Assembly (NCBI GenBank): GCA_013043165.1
Contig: JABDOQ010000108.1
Span: 1 to 51,947, forward strand
Direction of reading: 5' to 3'
Length of the DNA stretch: 51,947 nt
From: Woeseiaceae bacterium
GTDB lineage: Bacteria; Pseudomonadota; Gammaproteobacteria; Steroidobacterales; Woeseiaceae
Shown one piece after another: positions 24,270 to 33,453 of the stretch. A program made the translations under genes and the position numbers. A model generated the notes under the pieces. It was not told the origin of the DNA and made no database searches. It worked only from the letters and a program-made list of their open reading frames with translations. Position 1 is the stretch's first letter. Each line of letters begins with the position of its first letter.

Positions 24270-24433
24270 GCTTTGGAATTCCTGTACTACGGCGACGCGA
24301 GCACTTTAAATTGCCGGAGCGACACAGCATGGCGGGTGAGATAAAAACTATCAAGTATTGCGCGAGCGGCGCTCGCGACGATGGCTGGATGCCCAAAGGC
24401 CCCCAAATCGCGCCAACCTGGATGTCTTTGCCC

Positions 24434-25621
24434 TCAGAGTTCGCGCAGTGCCTGTGCGACCGGCAGCCGTGCGGCACGAATCGCCGGAAACAGGCCGCCG
24501 AATGCGCCGATAATTAATGCGGCGTAAAGACCGTCGACAAGCAGGTCGGGCGTCACGGCAAAATCGAAAACGACCTGGCTGAAACTTGCACCATTCAGAG
24601 TCGACACCTGGAAGCCGTTAAACGCCAGGTAAGCGACGGCACCCCCCAGCAGACCGCCCGCCAATGCGAGCAAAGTCGATTCGATCATCGTCGAGAACAG
24701 GATCGAGATCGGCCCGAAACCTAGTGCGCGCAGCGTTGCTATTTCCTTGCCACGTACCGATACCGACGAATACATCGAATTCAGCGCGCCGAACACGGCG
24801 CCAATCGACATCAGGATCGTCAGGGGATAGCCGATGAGTTTGATAAACTGGCTCAGCGGAGCAGCTTGTCCGGAGTAGTACTCTTTTTCGCTCATTACAT
24901 CCGGGCTGATTCTCGGATCCGCTTCGAGGGCGTCCCTGAGCTGCTGCAGGCTGTCGGGACTTTGCAGCCTGACGCGCACGGATTGAAACGAGTTGCCGCG
25001 ACGATAAGCGTTTTGCAGGGTACGAACGTCGGTCCATAGCTCGGATTCGGACACGCTGCCATTTGCCTCGAATGCGCCGACGATGCGCCATTCGGTCTGG
25101 CCGAAACGAATTGTCGATCCGGTGTCGAGCCCTTCGAACTCACGCTGCGCGGCGCGACCAACGATGATCTCGTTCTTGCCGGTTTCGAACATGCGGCCCT
25201 CGACCAGGGTCACGTTATTTCGCACGTCGAGTGCGCCCGGCTGAACGCCGCGAAACGGAACGTTGGCGTCCGTTTTAGTCGACTTCTTTTTGACATCCAC
25301 GACGACATACAGCTCGGCTGACGTGATCGTCGTATCGCCGTTCTTCAAGACTCCCGGTGCGTTGGCGATGATCAGTGTTTGATCATTGGAGAGTCCGCTG
25401 TTGAGTTCCGATGTCGAACCGCTGCGCATGACTATGGCAGTGTCATCAGAGCCGGCGGATATCATGGTTCGTTCGAATCCTTTTGCCATCGACAGGACAG
25501 CGGCAAAAACCAGCACGACGGCGGCGACACCGATCACGGCAACCACCGATGAGCCGATGCGCTGCGGGAGGTTTCGAAGATTGAGCCACGTTACGGCAAA
25601 TATTTGCTCCAGACCGCGCAT
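24434..25621 (-). CDS. ABC transporter permease, MacB/FtsX type
   Basis: The 395-aa permease has an N-terminal membrane segment (VVAVIGVAAVVLVFAAVL), a large periplasmic MacB_PCD-like domain (residues about 45-265) and three C-terminal spans of the FtsX domain (LSQFIKLIGYPLTILMSIGAVFGALNSMYSSV region, then ALAGGLLGG and YAALIIGAFGGLFPAIRAAR). It is the last gene of the four-gene exporter operon (nine bp after the other permease). It likely pairs with that permease as a heterodimer driven by the LolD-like ATPase. The transported compound is unknown. Confidence 0.9.
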   Translation of the reverse strand: MRGLEQIFAVTWLNLRNLPQRIGSSVVAVIGVAAVVLVFAAVLSMAKGFERTMISAGSDDTAIVMRSGSTSELNSGLSNDQTLIIANAPGVLKNGDTTITSAELYVVVDVKKKSTKTDANVPFRGVQPGALDVRNNVTLVEGRMFETGKNEIIVGRAAQREFEGLDTGSTIRFGQTEWRIVGAFEANGSVSESELWTDVRTLQNAYRRGNSFQSVRVRLQSPDSLQQLRDALEADPRISPDVMSEKEYYSGQAAPLSQFIKLIGYPLTILMSIGAVFGALNSMYSSVSVRGKEIATLRALGFGPISILFSTMIESTLLALAGGLLGGAVAYLAFNGFQVSTLNGASFSQVVFDFAVTPDLLVDGLYAALIIGAFGGLFPAIRAARLPVAQALREL

Positions 25622-25630
25622 AATTCTCTC

Positions 25631-26788
25631 CTAGGATCGTGCAAGCGCTTCGATGATCGACAGACGCATCGCTTTGAGGGCAGGGAAAATTCCCGCGAGT
25701 ATGCCCGCGCCGATCATCATTGCCACGCCGCCAGCGAGCGCCGCCGGAGACAGGTAAACGCCGGGCAGGAATGCGGCCATGCCTTTTGCCAAACCCTGGA
25801 CAAACAGCCACCCCGTGCCAAGTCCGAGCAGGCCGCCCAGCAGCATGATCAGGATCGACTCGGATAATACGATGCCCAGCACCGTGCGATCACCGAATCC
25901 GAGGGTTTTCAGGACAGCAAGCTCGGGAATCTTCTCGCGAACCGACTGCGACATCGTATTACCCGATACGAGTAACAGCGTGAAAAATACGGCGCCAAGG
26001 ATCAGCGTTACGATCAGCGCGATATTGCCAAATTGCTTCGTAAATGACTGCGCAAAAGCGGCCTCGGTGCTTGTTTCCGTCTCGTTGGGAGAATTCGCAA
26101 ACTGCAGGTCGATCGCTTTGGCTACCTGTATAGGATCGGCACCTTTGGCGACTCGCAGGATGTACCAGCCAACGGTTCCCTTGGCGAACGCCCTGGCTTC
26201 TTCAAAATAGTCGTACTGAAACAGCATAAGCGCCGTACTGCCGCGCGGATCATCGGTCGAGAATATGCCTTCGAGCTGGAATTCCCAGGTACGGCCACCA
26301 TCGGCTTTTGTCCAGATCGTTGCCTGTATCGGAATCTGGTCGCCGACCTTCCACCCGTAGGTCTTCGCGAGCTCCTGTCCCACCACAGCGCCGGTTCGAT
26401 TGCGCTTGAACGCCTCGAACTGCTCCGCGGGCATCTTGAACTCAGGATACATGTCGAAATAAGACTGTGGATCCACGGGGAATTGTCCGAACTGATTACG
26501 CGGTTCCTGGTAATAGCCTCCGAACCAGCTCGCGTGCGTGACCGACTCGACGCCATCGGTAGCGGCGACGCGGTTCATGTAGCTCATTGGCAGAGGATTT
26601 ATTAGCGAGACCTTGTCGATAATGATCAGTCGCTCGGCATCGGCGACGTCAACACCGCCCCGAAATGCAAAGCCGATCGCCGAGAGCAACGCAAATAGCA
26701 GGAATGCCACGAACACCGAGAGGATCGTCAGCGACGTGCGGATCTTTTTGCGCCAGGCGTTCTTCCAGATCAGCCGGAAGTACTTCAT
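25631..26788 (-). CDS. ABC transporter permease, MacB/FtsX type
   Basis: The 385-aa protein has the same layout as the next permease: a TM segment after a basic KKIRTSLTILSVFVAF start, a periplasmic domain of about 220 residues, and an FtsX core (IALIVTLILGAVFFTLLLV; ELAVLKTLGFGDRTVLG; GILAGIFPALKAMRLS). The ELxxLKTLGF segment is the usual coupling-helix region contacting the ATPase. Its ATG overlaps the ATPase stop (ATGA). Two separate permeases and a separate ATPase replace the single fused MacB. Confidence 0.9.
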   Translation of the reverse strand: MKYFRLIWKNAWRKKIRTSLTILSVFVAFLLFALLSAIGFAFRGGVDVADAERLIIIDKVSLINPLPMSYMNRVAATDGVESVTHASWFGGYYQEPRNQFGQFPVDPQSYFDMYPEFKMPAEQFEAFKRNRTGAVVGQELAKTYGWKVGDQIPIQATIWTKADGGRTWEFQLEGIFSTDDPRGSTALMLFQYDYFEEARAFAKGTVGWYILRVAKGADPIQVAKAIDLQFANSPNETETSTEAAFAQSFTKQFGNIALIVTLILGAVFFTLLLVSGNTMSQSVREKIPELAVLKTLGFGDRTVLGIVLSESILIMLLGGLLGLGTGWLFVQGLAKGMAAFLPGVYLSPAALAGGVAMMIGAGILAGIFPALKAMRLSIIEALARS

Positions 26789-27474
26789 GCCGCCTCCTTC
26801 GCCTCGAGCGTACCCTTGTCGCAGTGCAGGGTCCGATTGGCATAGTCGGCTGCCTGCGCATCGTGCGTGACCATGACAATGGTTTTACCGTGCTCGCGAT
26901 TCAGGACCTGCAGCAAGCGCAAAATCTCGTCGGCTGTTTCGCGGTCGAGGTCACCCGTGGGCTCGTCACAGAGCAGCAGCGACGGGTCGGAAACGATGGC
27001 ACGAGCGATGGCCACGCGCTGCTCCTGGCCGCCCGACAACTCGCGAGGGTAGTGTTTTGCGCGATCGGCGAGTCCGACGATATCCAGCGCAATCGATGCG
27101 CGCTTGACGCGTTCTTTTGAATTGAAGTCTGTGAGCAAAAGCGGCAGCTCAACGTTCCTGAGCGCCGTCAGTACGGGCAGCAGGTTATAGAACTGGAAAA
27201 TAAAGCCGACGTTGGTCGAACGCCAGTGCGACAGTTGGCTGTTCGACATTGCGGATAACTCGGCGCCGCCGACGGTGACCGTGCCTGCGGTGGGCTTATC
27301 CAGTCCGCCAAGCAGGTTCAGGAGCGTCGTTTTGCCCGACCCGGACGGTCCCATGATGGCAATGAAATCACCTTTGGGAATCTCGAGATTCAGTTCATGC
27401 AGAACCTCTACCTTTTCTTTGCCCTTCTGGTAGATGCGGCTTACGCCCTCAAGTCGTGCAAGAATTTCCGACAT
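26785..27474 (-). CDS. ABC transporter ATPase, LolD/MacB type
   Basis: The 229-aa ATPase shows all canonical motifs: Walker [13 protein letters not shown] (near 42), Q-loop, signature [14 protein letters not shown], Walker [13 protein letters not shown], and H-loop VTHD. It powers the FtsX-type permeases encoded downstream, as in MacB-like or DevA-like tripartite exporters. It follows the adaptor gene by 12 bp and overlaps the permease by four. A note is the Gln-Glu (GGQEQR) in the signature, common in this subfamily. Confidence 0.95.
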   Translation of the reverse strand: MSEILARLEGVSRIYQKGKEKVEVLHELNLEIPKGDFIAIMGPSGSGKTTLLNLLGGLDKPTAGTVTVGGAELSAMSNSQLSHWRSTNVGFIFQFYNLLPVLTALRNVELPLLLTDFNSKERVKRASIALDIVGLADRAKHYPRELSGGQEQRVAIARAIVSDPSLLLCDEPTGDLDRETADEILRLLQVLNREHGKTIVMVTHDAQAADYANRTLHCDKGTLEAKEAA

Positions 27475-27486
27475 CTTGTGTTCCTC

Positions 27487-28713
27487 TCACTGCGTTTTGA
27501 TTGACCGGCCTTCGACCAGCGGTGCCTCCGACGAACGTACAATCGTTTCGCCGACATTCACTCCATTTACGATCAGCACCTGTGGCCGGTCTCTCTGACC
27601 GCTAACCTGCACAGAGCGTTTCTCGACAATATTGTTCCGCACAAGCCAGACAAAGTCACCGCTGGCATCGGAGCGAAGTGCTTCACCGGCGATTACGACG
27701 CCGCTGATTTCCTGCGGCGTACCGGCCTCGGTTTCGGTGCCGAGAAACGCCACCTTGACGCCCATGTCACGCAGGACTCGTTCATCGCGCTCCAGGAACC
27801 CGATGCGAACTTTGACTGTCGCTTTCTGCCGGTCGGCCGTAGGTATGATTGCGATAACTTCGGCGGGTATGTGCCACTCCGAATAGGCGTCCAGCGTTGC
27901 AGAGACCGACTGCCCGGCTGTCACTCTTTGTATATACGCCTCATTGACGTCGACCTCGATCTCGAGCGAGTCCGTATCGATGATGGTGCATATGCCGGTT
28001 CGGGTGAAGCCTCCGCCCGCGGAAATGGGCGAGATCATTTCACCTGGCTGAGCGTTCTTCGACACGACCATGCCGGCGAACGGCGCTGTTATGGTCATGT
28101 TAGACAGTGAATCTCTGGCCAACTCGACGTTACGTTCCGCCACCTTTACGTTTTCGCGCCCGGTTTCGAGTCGGGCAGCCAGCTGGTCGTAGGTTGCATC
28201 CGCCGCATCAACGCTTGCCTGGCTTGTCAGTTTGCGTTTGGCGAGGTCACGAAGCCTGTCTCGCTCCAGCCGGGCATTGCGCAACCCGGCTTCTATCTCG
28301 TGCAGCGCGGCGCGCGACGATTCAGCCTGCGCCCTCGCGAGTGACAGCTGTGCCTGCTGCGTCGTGTCGTCAAGCCTGGCAACGACCTGGTCTTTCTCGA
28401 CGCGCATACCTTCCTCTACGAAGACCTCGACGACTTTACCCGTGACCTTCGACGACACGGTTGCCTCGCGTCGTGCAACGACGTAGCCGGACGCGTCGAG
28501 CACGCTGTTGGCCGCCGCGGCGCTCGGTGGCTTGCGTGCGATATCGGTTTCCACGAGTACGGCTGACGAACCGGTGCCGAAAAACATCCAGCCAAGCACG
28601 ATAACCGCGACAATGGCCAGTGCTGCGCCGGGCAACAGCCAGCTGCGGCCAGCCGGGGCCGGCGCGCTGCGATCGATCTTGAGCTGACTTATTTTATCTG
28701 CGGGGTTCGACAT
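27487..28713 (-). CDS. Periplasmic adaptor (HlyD/MacA-like) of the ABC exporter
   Basis: The 408-aa protein has an N-terminal membrane anchor (WLLPGAALAIVAVIVLGWMF), a biotinyl-lipoyl half (ASGYVVARREATVSSKVTGK), a long alpha-hairpin (residues about 110-190) and the matching second half (TITAPFAGMVVSKNAQPGEM), then beta-barrel domains. It links the inner-membrane ABC permeases to an outer-membrane exit duct, which is not encoded here (a TolC elsewhere would be needed). First gene of the operon. Confidence 0.92.
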   Translation of the reverse strand: MSNPADKISQLKIDRSAPAPAGRSWLLPGAALAIVAVIVLGWMFFGTGSSAVLVETDIARKPPSAAAANSVLDASGYVVARREATVSSKVTGKVVEVFVEEGMRVEKDQVVARLDDTTQQAQLSLARAQAESSRAALHEIEAGLRNARLERDRLRDLAKRKLTSQASVDAADATYDQLAARLETGRENVKVAERNVELARDSLSNMTITAPFAGMVVSKNAQPGEMISPISAGGGFTRTGICTIIDTDSLEIEVDVNEAYIQRVTAGQSVSATLDAYSEWHIPAEVIAIIPTADRQKATVKVRIGFLERDERVLRDMGVKVAFLGTETEAGTPQEISGVVIAGEALRSDASGDFVWLVRNNIVEKRSVQVSGQRDRPQVLIVNGVNVGETIVRSSEAPLVEGRSIKTQ

Positions 28714-28879
28714 TATCTTGTCGTTGCTTTGTTTTTTTATGCGCGGACAGGCAATCGTAGCAAAATAATGCGCTACTCTGGGTTGAAACCGACAACGACT
28801 GCCGGGCCCCGGGGACCCCGGCTGTTCAGGTCAGCCCCATTCCAGGCCTACAATGAGGCCTGCCAAGCGGAGCGAAAGA

Positions 28880-30253
28880 ATGACTCTAGCCGTATCGAGC
28901 GATAGCAATCAGACCTGGTCCTCCGGGTTTACGTTCATACTGGCGGCAGTTGGTGCAGCCGTCGGCCTGGGCAATATCTGGAAGTTTCCTTTCGTTGTAG
29001 GCGTTAGTGGAGGCGGTGCATTCGTGCTCGTGTACCTGGGCTGCGTCGTTTTTGTCGCAGTTCCGATACTGATCGCCGAGCTGTGGCTGGGCCGCCGCGG
29101 CGGTCAAAGCCCGCCCGTCGCAATGCAGGTTGTTGCCGGCAAAGCCGGCCGCTCAAGGGCCTGGGCGGTCATTGGCTGGATGGGCATGCTCGTCGGCTAC
29201 CTCATCGCAACCTATTACAGCGTAATTGCCGGCTGGACGCTGGCTTACATCGTCAAGGCCGGGAATAGCTTCGGCGGTGCGGGCCCGGCGACCGTGAACC
29301 AGCAATTCGACGAGCTACTGGCAAACCCTGTCGCGATGGCATCCTGGCATACGGTGTTCATAACAATTGCCTTGCTGATTGTTGGTCGTGGTCTGCGGGA
29401 TGGCATAGAAAGCGCCGTGAAATTTCTGATGCCCGCGCTGTTCTTCATGCTGGTTGTGATGATCGGCTATGCGGCGGTCGAAGGTGACTTCGCGGCGGGC
29501 GTCGATTTCCTTTTTAGCGCCGACTTCAGCAAGATCGACGGCACCATTGTCTTGACTGCCATCGGACAGGCGTTCTTTTCCATCAGCGTTGCGATGGGGC
29601 TGATCATGACCTACGGCTCTTACGTACCAAAGGAGGTATCCCTGACAAAGTCGGCGCTGATTATCGCGGGCGCCGATACGCTGGTTGCAATCCTGGCGGG
29701 GCTGATGATCTTCCCGCTTGTTTTTGCCAACAATCTCGATCCCGGCTCGGGGCCGGGACTGATTTTCCGCACCTTGCCGACCGCATTTGCCGGCATGAAG
29801 GGCGGCGCCATATTCGGCTCGCTGTTCTTTCTGTTACTGGCGTTTGCAGCGGTCACGTCGATCATTGCGATCATCGAACCGATTGTCGCCTACGCAGAAG
29901 ACAAATGGAGCATGCGAAGGCGCAATGCTTGCATCCTGTTCGGATTCCTCGCCTGGGCGATAGGACTCGCTACGGTATTTTCATTCAACGTCTGGTCCGA
30001 TTTCACGCCGCTCAGTGCGATTCGCCCGTTTGCAGACATGAATATGTTCGCGCTGATCGACTACCTGACGGCCAACCTGATGATGCCGCTGGGCGGAATT
30101 CTCATGGCCGTGTTCGTCGGCTGGCTTATCAAACCATCGGTACTGGCTGAAGATCTTTCATTTGGCAGCACGGCACTTTTCAAGGTCTGGCTGTGGATGA
30201 TTCGTGTCGTTGCGCCGCTCGCAATTCTCGCGGTTCTTTACAGCAGCTTGTAA
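28880..30253 (+). CDS. Sodium:neurotransmitter symporter family transporter
   Basis: Starting at 28880 (GGAG seven bases upstream) the product is 457 aa; an earlier ATG at 28853 lacks support. The TM1 unwound region of SNF transporters is present: FILAAVGAAVGLGNIWKFP with the following SGGGAFVLVY. About eleven hydrophobic spans follow, typical of bacterial members. It takes up amino acids or similar amines with Na+. Substrate unclear. It ends 16 bp from the convergent MFS gene. Confidence 0.93.
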   Translation: MTLAVSSDSNQTWSSGFTFILAAVGAAVGLGNIWKFPFVVGVSGGGAFVLVYLGCVVFVAVPILIAELWLGRRGGQSPPVAMQVVAGKAGRSRAWAVIGWMGMLVGYLIATYYSVIAGWTLAYIVKAGNSFGGAGPATVNQQFDELLANPVAMASWHTVFITIALLIVGRGLRDGIESAVKFLMPALFFMLVVMIGYAAVEGDFAAGVDFLFSADFSKIDGTIVLTAIGQAFFSISVAMGLIMTYGSYVPKEVSLTKSALIIAGADTLVAILAGLMIFPLVFANNLDPGSGPGLIFRTLPTAFAGMKGGAIFGSLFFLLLAFAAVTSIIAIIEPIVAYAEDKWSMRRRNACILFGFLAWAIGLATVFSFNVWSDFTPLSAIRPFADMNMFALIDYLTANLMMPLGGILMAVFVGWLIKPSVLAEDLSFGSTALFKVWLWMIRVVAPLAILAVLYSSL

Positions 30254-30269
30254 GACACCTGGCAATACG

Positions 30270-31517
30270 TTACTGGTCGTCCGGACTGTGTGGCTGAATA
30301 TCCTCTTCGAAAACCTGCGAAGCGGTTTGTGCGGCCGACAGTGCGTCGCTGAACGCAATTTGCTGCTTTGCCTGTGTGCGGCGGCGTAGAAAGCGGATCA
30401 TCACGTAGGCTACGAGCGCGATGTGAACCAGTGCAGTAAACAGGAAAAGGCTGCCGGTGCCCTGCATCGTCATTAGCGCCGAAGCGGCGAACGGTCCGAT
30501 CGTTGCGCCAATGCCGTACATCAGCAACAGACCGCTGGAGACCATGACATATTCACCCGCTTCGGCGAAATCGTTGGCGTAGGCTACAGCTATTGTATAC
30601 AGCGGAAAAGCGAGTGCTCCCCAGAACGCGGCAAGGATATTCGCGGTCGTAAAGTTCAGGACAGGCGCAGCCACGAACAGCAGCAGGCCAACAATACCGC
30701 CGACCAGCGACACGGCAATCAATACTTTCCTTCGACCGACAAGATCGGAAAACAGTCCGAGAGGCCACTGCGCAATGGCACCGCCGATGACCGCGGAAGT
30801 CATGAACCAGGCGGCTATTTCTACCGTGTTGGTCAGGCTGGTCGCGTAGACCGGGCCAAGCGCCCAAAATGCGCCGTTGGCCAGTCCCGTGACAAGACAT
30901 GCAAGCGCGCCCGACGGTGAGATTTCGAAGAGGCGTTTCACATCAACAGAAACAGTCTGCGGCTGCTGCGGAATTGGCGATGTTGACAGCGCGATCGGTA
31001 CCGCACCGATCGAAACGAGAATGGAAGCGATGATGAACAGCTGAAGTCCTTGAGGGTCGTAAAGCAGCGTCATCATCTGGCCCCCGGCAAACACTGTCAG
31101 CGTGATCATCGCGTAGGTTGAAAAAATGACACCGCGATTCTCATTATCCGAGAGCTCGTTAAGCCAGCTTTCGATCACGACATACAGCACGGCGAAGCAA
31201 AAACCAGTCAGCATGCGAAGCGACCCCCACACGAGTGGTTGAATAATCAGGCCATGCAGCAACGGCGAGGCTGAGGCGAGCGCGCTCATCGCAAGGAATA
31301 CGCGGACATGCCCAACCCGGCGCAGCAGTTCTCCACCTTTCAGGCAGCCGACCGTAAAGCCGAAGAAGTAGGCCGCGCCCATCGTGCCAATGGCGATCGT
31401 GGAAAAATCTTCGAGCGAGGCTCTGACCGGCAGCAATGTGCCCTGCAGGCCCTGTCCGGTGAGCAGGATCGAGACGCTGATAAGTAATATTGCGACGGGC
31501 GCGAGAGCTTTTGTCAT
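30270..31517 (-). CDS. MFS transporter, YcaD-like
   Basis: The ATG at 31517 (MTKALAPVAIL) gives 415 aa with twelve hydrophobic spans. A longer upstream frame exists but its sequence is not membrane-like and lacks a start site. The MFS motif between TM2 and TM3 is weak; the loop between TM8 and TM9 (LGLFSDLVGRRKVLI) is clear. A cytoplasmic tail of about 40 residues ends SPDDQ. The substrate is not predictable. It is divergent from mgtE with a 127-bp spacer. Confidence 0.9.
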   Translation of the reverse strand: MTKALAPVAILLISVSILLTGQGLQGTLLPVRASLEDFSTIAIGTMGAAYFFGFTVGCLKGGELLRRVGHVRVFLAMSALASASPLLHGLIIQPLVWGSLRMLTGFCFAVLYVVIESWLNELSDNENRGVIFSTYAMITLTVFAGGQMMTLLYDPQGLQLFIIASILVSIGAVPIALSTSPIPQQPQTVSVDVKRLFEISPSGALACLVTGLANGAFWALGPVYATSLTNTVEIAAWFMTSAVIGGAIAQWPLGLFSDLVGRRKVLIAVSLVGGIVGLLLFVAAPVLNFTTANILAAFWGALAFPLYTIAVAYANDFAEAGEYVMVSSGLLLMYGIGATIGPFAASALMTMQGTGSLFLFTALVHIALVAYVMIRFLRRRTQAKQQIAFSDALSAAQTASQVFEEDIQPHSPDDQ

Positions 31518-31644
31518 TTTTATTGACGCTGGTCGAAAAAAAGCAGCAAATACGGGAAATTGGGGCGGGCAGGGTGCCGCTATTCTAAGTTGGTTGCGTC
31601 GATAAGCGAAGTAATAATTTTCGCAGTTCGATGGGGAAGAAGAC

Positions 31645-33006
31645 ATGCAGGAACAGCAAAGAGACATTCGCAACGAAGTCAGTGAAATGCTGCAGAAAGG
31701 CGTTGCGCCGTCAGAGATCGAGGCGATTCTCGACCGGTTGGACCCGGCCGTCCTGCTGCACACGATGTTTGCGCTCGACCCCGATAGTCAGCGTGCACTG
31801 CTTGCTGCGCTGACGCCCCACCGGGCGGCGTCGCTCGTTGAGGATCTTCCGGATGCCCATGCCGCGGACCTGATCGAGGAAATGCCGGTAGCAGAGTCGG
31901 CGCCGATCGTAGGGGAACTGGCGAGCGACCATCGCGTCGACGTGCTGGCAGAGCTGGATAGCGATGACGCGGAGGCAATCATCGCTGAACTCGACGAGGA
32001 GGATGCGCTCGAGGTTCGTGAGCTGAGTTCCTATGAACCGGAACAGGCCGGCGGCCTGATGATGAAGGAATTTGCGTCCTACCCGATGAGCCGCACGGTG
32101 CGTGACGTCGTTCATGATCTGACGGCGGACGACATTGACTATCAGTTCCTGACCGTACACTACATCTACGTGGTCGTGAAAAAGCGAAAACTCAAGGGCG
32201 TTGTCCGACTTCGTGACCTGGTTTTTGCCGACCCGAACAAGACGATCGGGGAAATCGCGATACCGGCACTTACCGTTTCCCCGGAGACGAGCATGACAAA
32301 GCTCGACGAATTTTTTGCCGAGCATGATATTGCGGCAGTCCCGGTCGTTGATGAGCGCGGCTTGTTGCTTGGTATCGTACGCAGACGTGCCGTTCTCGAA
32401 GCGATTGCCGAGCATGCGGAGGCAGATAGCCTGAAGGCTGCAGGTATTATCGGCGGCGACGAACTTCGCAGCATGCCCGTGATGGTGCGCTCACGACGGC
32501 GCCTGGCGTGGCTGAGTATCAACATTGGGCTGAACGTCATGGCCGCCAGCATAATCGCGATCTACGAAGATACGCTGACGGCTGTTATCGCGCTCGCCGT
32601 GTTCCTGCCGATCGTCTCCGATATGAGCGGTTGCTCCGGCAACCAGGCAGTCGCCGTCAGCATGCGTGAGCTGACGCTCGGTGCCGCGGTGCCGAAGGAC
32701 GTATGGCGGGTATGGCGTAAAGAAGCAATCGTCGGACTGATTAACGGGCTGGCGCTCGGCGCATTGCTCGGTGCGGCCGCCTGGGCCTGGAAGGGCAACC
32801 CGGTCCTCGGGCTTGTTGTCGGCGGCGCACTCGCGGCCAATACGATCATCGCCGTATCGATCGGTGGCACGGTACCGCTCGTGCTGCGGCGTATGAAACT
32901 CGACCCGGCCGTGGCTTCGGGCCCGCTCCTGACGACGGTCACGGACATGTGCGGATTCTTCCTGCTTCTGAGCCTTGCGAGCCTGGTACTGCCGCAGCTT
33001 ATTTAA
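31645..33006 (+). CDS. mgtE: Magnesium transporter MgtE
   Basis: The 453-aa channel has an acidic N-terminal superhelical domain (residues about 1-125, rich in LDSDDAEAIIAELDEEDALE-type repeats), two CBS domains (about 130-255) that sense Mg2+, and five C-terminal membrane helices. The selectivity region is recognisable by SDMSGCSGNQAVAVSMREL. It admits Mg2+ along its gradient and closes at high cytosolic Mg2+. GGGGAAGAAG precedes the ATG. The leader is short, and no M-box-like RNA structure is seen. Confidence 0.96.
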   Translation: MQEQQRDIRNEVSEMLQKGVAPSEIEAILDRLDPAVLLHTMFALDPDSQRALLAALTPHRAASLVEDLPDAHAADLIEEMPVAESAPIVGELASDHRVDVLAELDSDDAEAIIAELDEEDALEVRELSSYEPEQAGGLMMKEFASYPMSRTVRDVVHDLTADDIDYQFLTVHYIYVVVKKRKLKGVVRLRDLVFADPNKTIGEIAIPALTVSPETSMTKLDEFFAEHDIAAVPVVDERGLLLGIVRRRAVLEAIAEHAEADSLKAAGIIGGDELRSMPVMVRSRRRLAWLSINIGLNVMAASIIAIYEDTLTAVIALAVFLPIVSDMSGCSGNQAVAVSMRELTLGAAVPKDVWRVWRKEAIVGLINGLALGALLGAAAWAWKGNPVLGLVVGGALAANTIIAVSIGGTVPLVLRRMKLDPAVASGPLLTTVTDMCGFFLLLSLASLVLPQLI

Positions 33007-33032
33007 ATCAGAAAGTTCGGTTTGGAAAAAGA

Positions 33033-33056
33033 CGGGGCGCCCGAAAGGGCGCCCCG
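33033..33056. terminator. Terminator hairpin between convergent genes
   Basis: A perfect 10-bp GC-rich stem with a GAAA tetraloop (33033-33042 / 33047-33056). On the minus strand it is followed by TCTTTTT, so it ends the small minus-strand gene at 33074. On the plus strand no T-run follows, though it may still slow polymerase after mgtE. Confidence 0.85.
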
Positions 33057-33073
33057 CCAATCTCGACATCGTG

Positions 33074-33322
33074 TCAGTCGTCGAATCTTAATCCCTGATA
33101 CCGGTCAGACTCGTAATCGTGATAATCGTTACTATCGTCATAACTGTCCCGGTCATCGTCGGCCCAACGATCATGATGGGCTCGGCCACGACGCCTTCGG
33201 CCGGCGTCTTTCTGATGCAGCTTGCTCTTCTTGCCGAGCAGGCGGCGGGTCGCTGCGAAGCTCTCAAAGCTGGATTCGTCGAACTCCTCCAACTCAGCGT
33301 AGTCGTCAAGGAACTGGCGCAT
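33074..33322 (-). CDS. Small highly charged protein of unknown function (82 aa)
   Basis: A perfect AGGAGG nine bases before the ATG and a downstream terminator support this as a real gene. The product has an acidic N-terminus (DDYAELEEFDESSFESF), a basic middle (RRLLGKKSKLHQKD, then GRRRRGRAHH) and an acidic Tyr/Asp-rich tail (SYDDSNDYHDYESDRY). It is soluble and probably poorly structured. Charge blocks hint at nucleic acid or ribosome association, but no family is recognised. A predicted promoter lies at 33390-33417, divergent from the MarR gene. Confidence 0.75.
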   Translation of the reverse strand: MRQFLDDYAELEEFDESSFESFAATRRLLGKKSKLHQKDAGRRRRGRAHHDRWADDDRDSYDDSNDYHDYESDRYQGLRFDD

Positions 33323-33389
33323 TTCCGGGTGCCTCCTATCATTGAAAGGGTTAGAGCGCTAATCTCTGTTCGAACTTCCAATGCCTCGA

Positions 33390-33417
33390 AGTATGTTCAA
33401 ATTTGCTTCGATGTCAA
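33390..33417 (-). promoter_or_regulatory. Predicted promoter of the small charged protein gene
   Basis: On the minus strand a consensus TTGACA (33417-33412) and CATACT (33395-33390) are 16 bp apart. The start of transcription would be about 60 bp before the ATG at 33322. The MarR-type palindrome lies just upstream of the -35. Confidence 0.55.
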
Positions 33418-33421
33418 GTAA

Positions 33422-33433
33422 TTTGATATCAAA
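33422..33433. promoter_or_regulatory. Palindrome, probable MarR operator
   Basis: TTTGATATCAAA is a perfect 12-bp palindrome, 20 bp before the MarR start codon and five bp from the -35 of the divergent gene. Its size and place suit a MarR dimer controlling both genes. Confidence 0.55.
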
Positions 33434-33453
33434 ATAATACATTCAGGAGCCCC

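Noticed and set aside
31518..31644. Mg2+-sensing (M-box) riboswitch before mgtE
   Set aside because: The spacer is too short and shows no conserved M-box elements.
30270..31763. MFS protein starting at 31763
   Set aside because: The extra 82 residues are Ser/Cys-rich, not membrane-like, and overlap the divergent mgtE start. The ATG at 31517 begins a proper first membrane helix.
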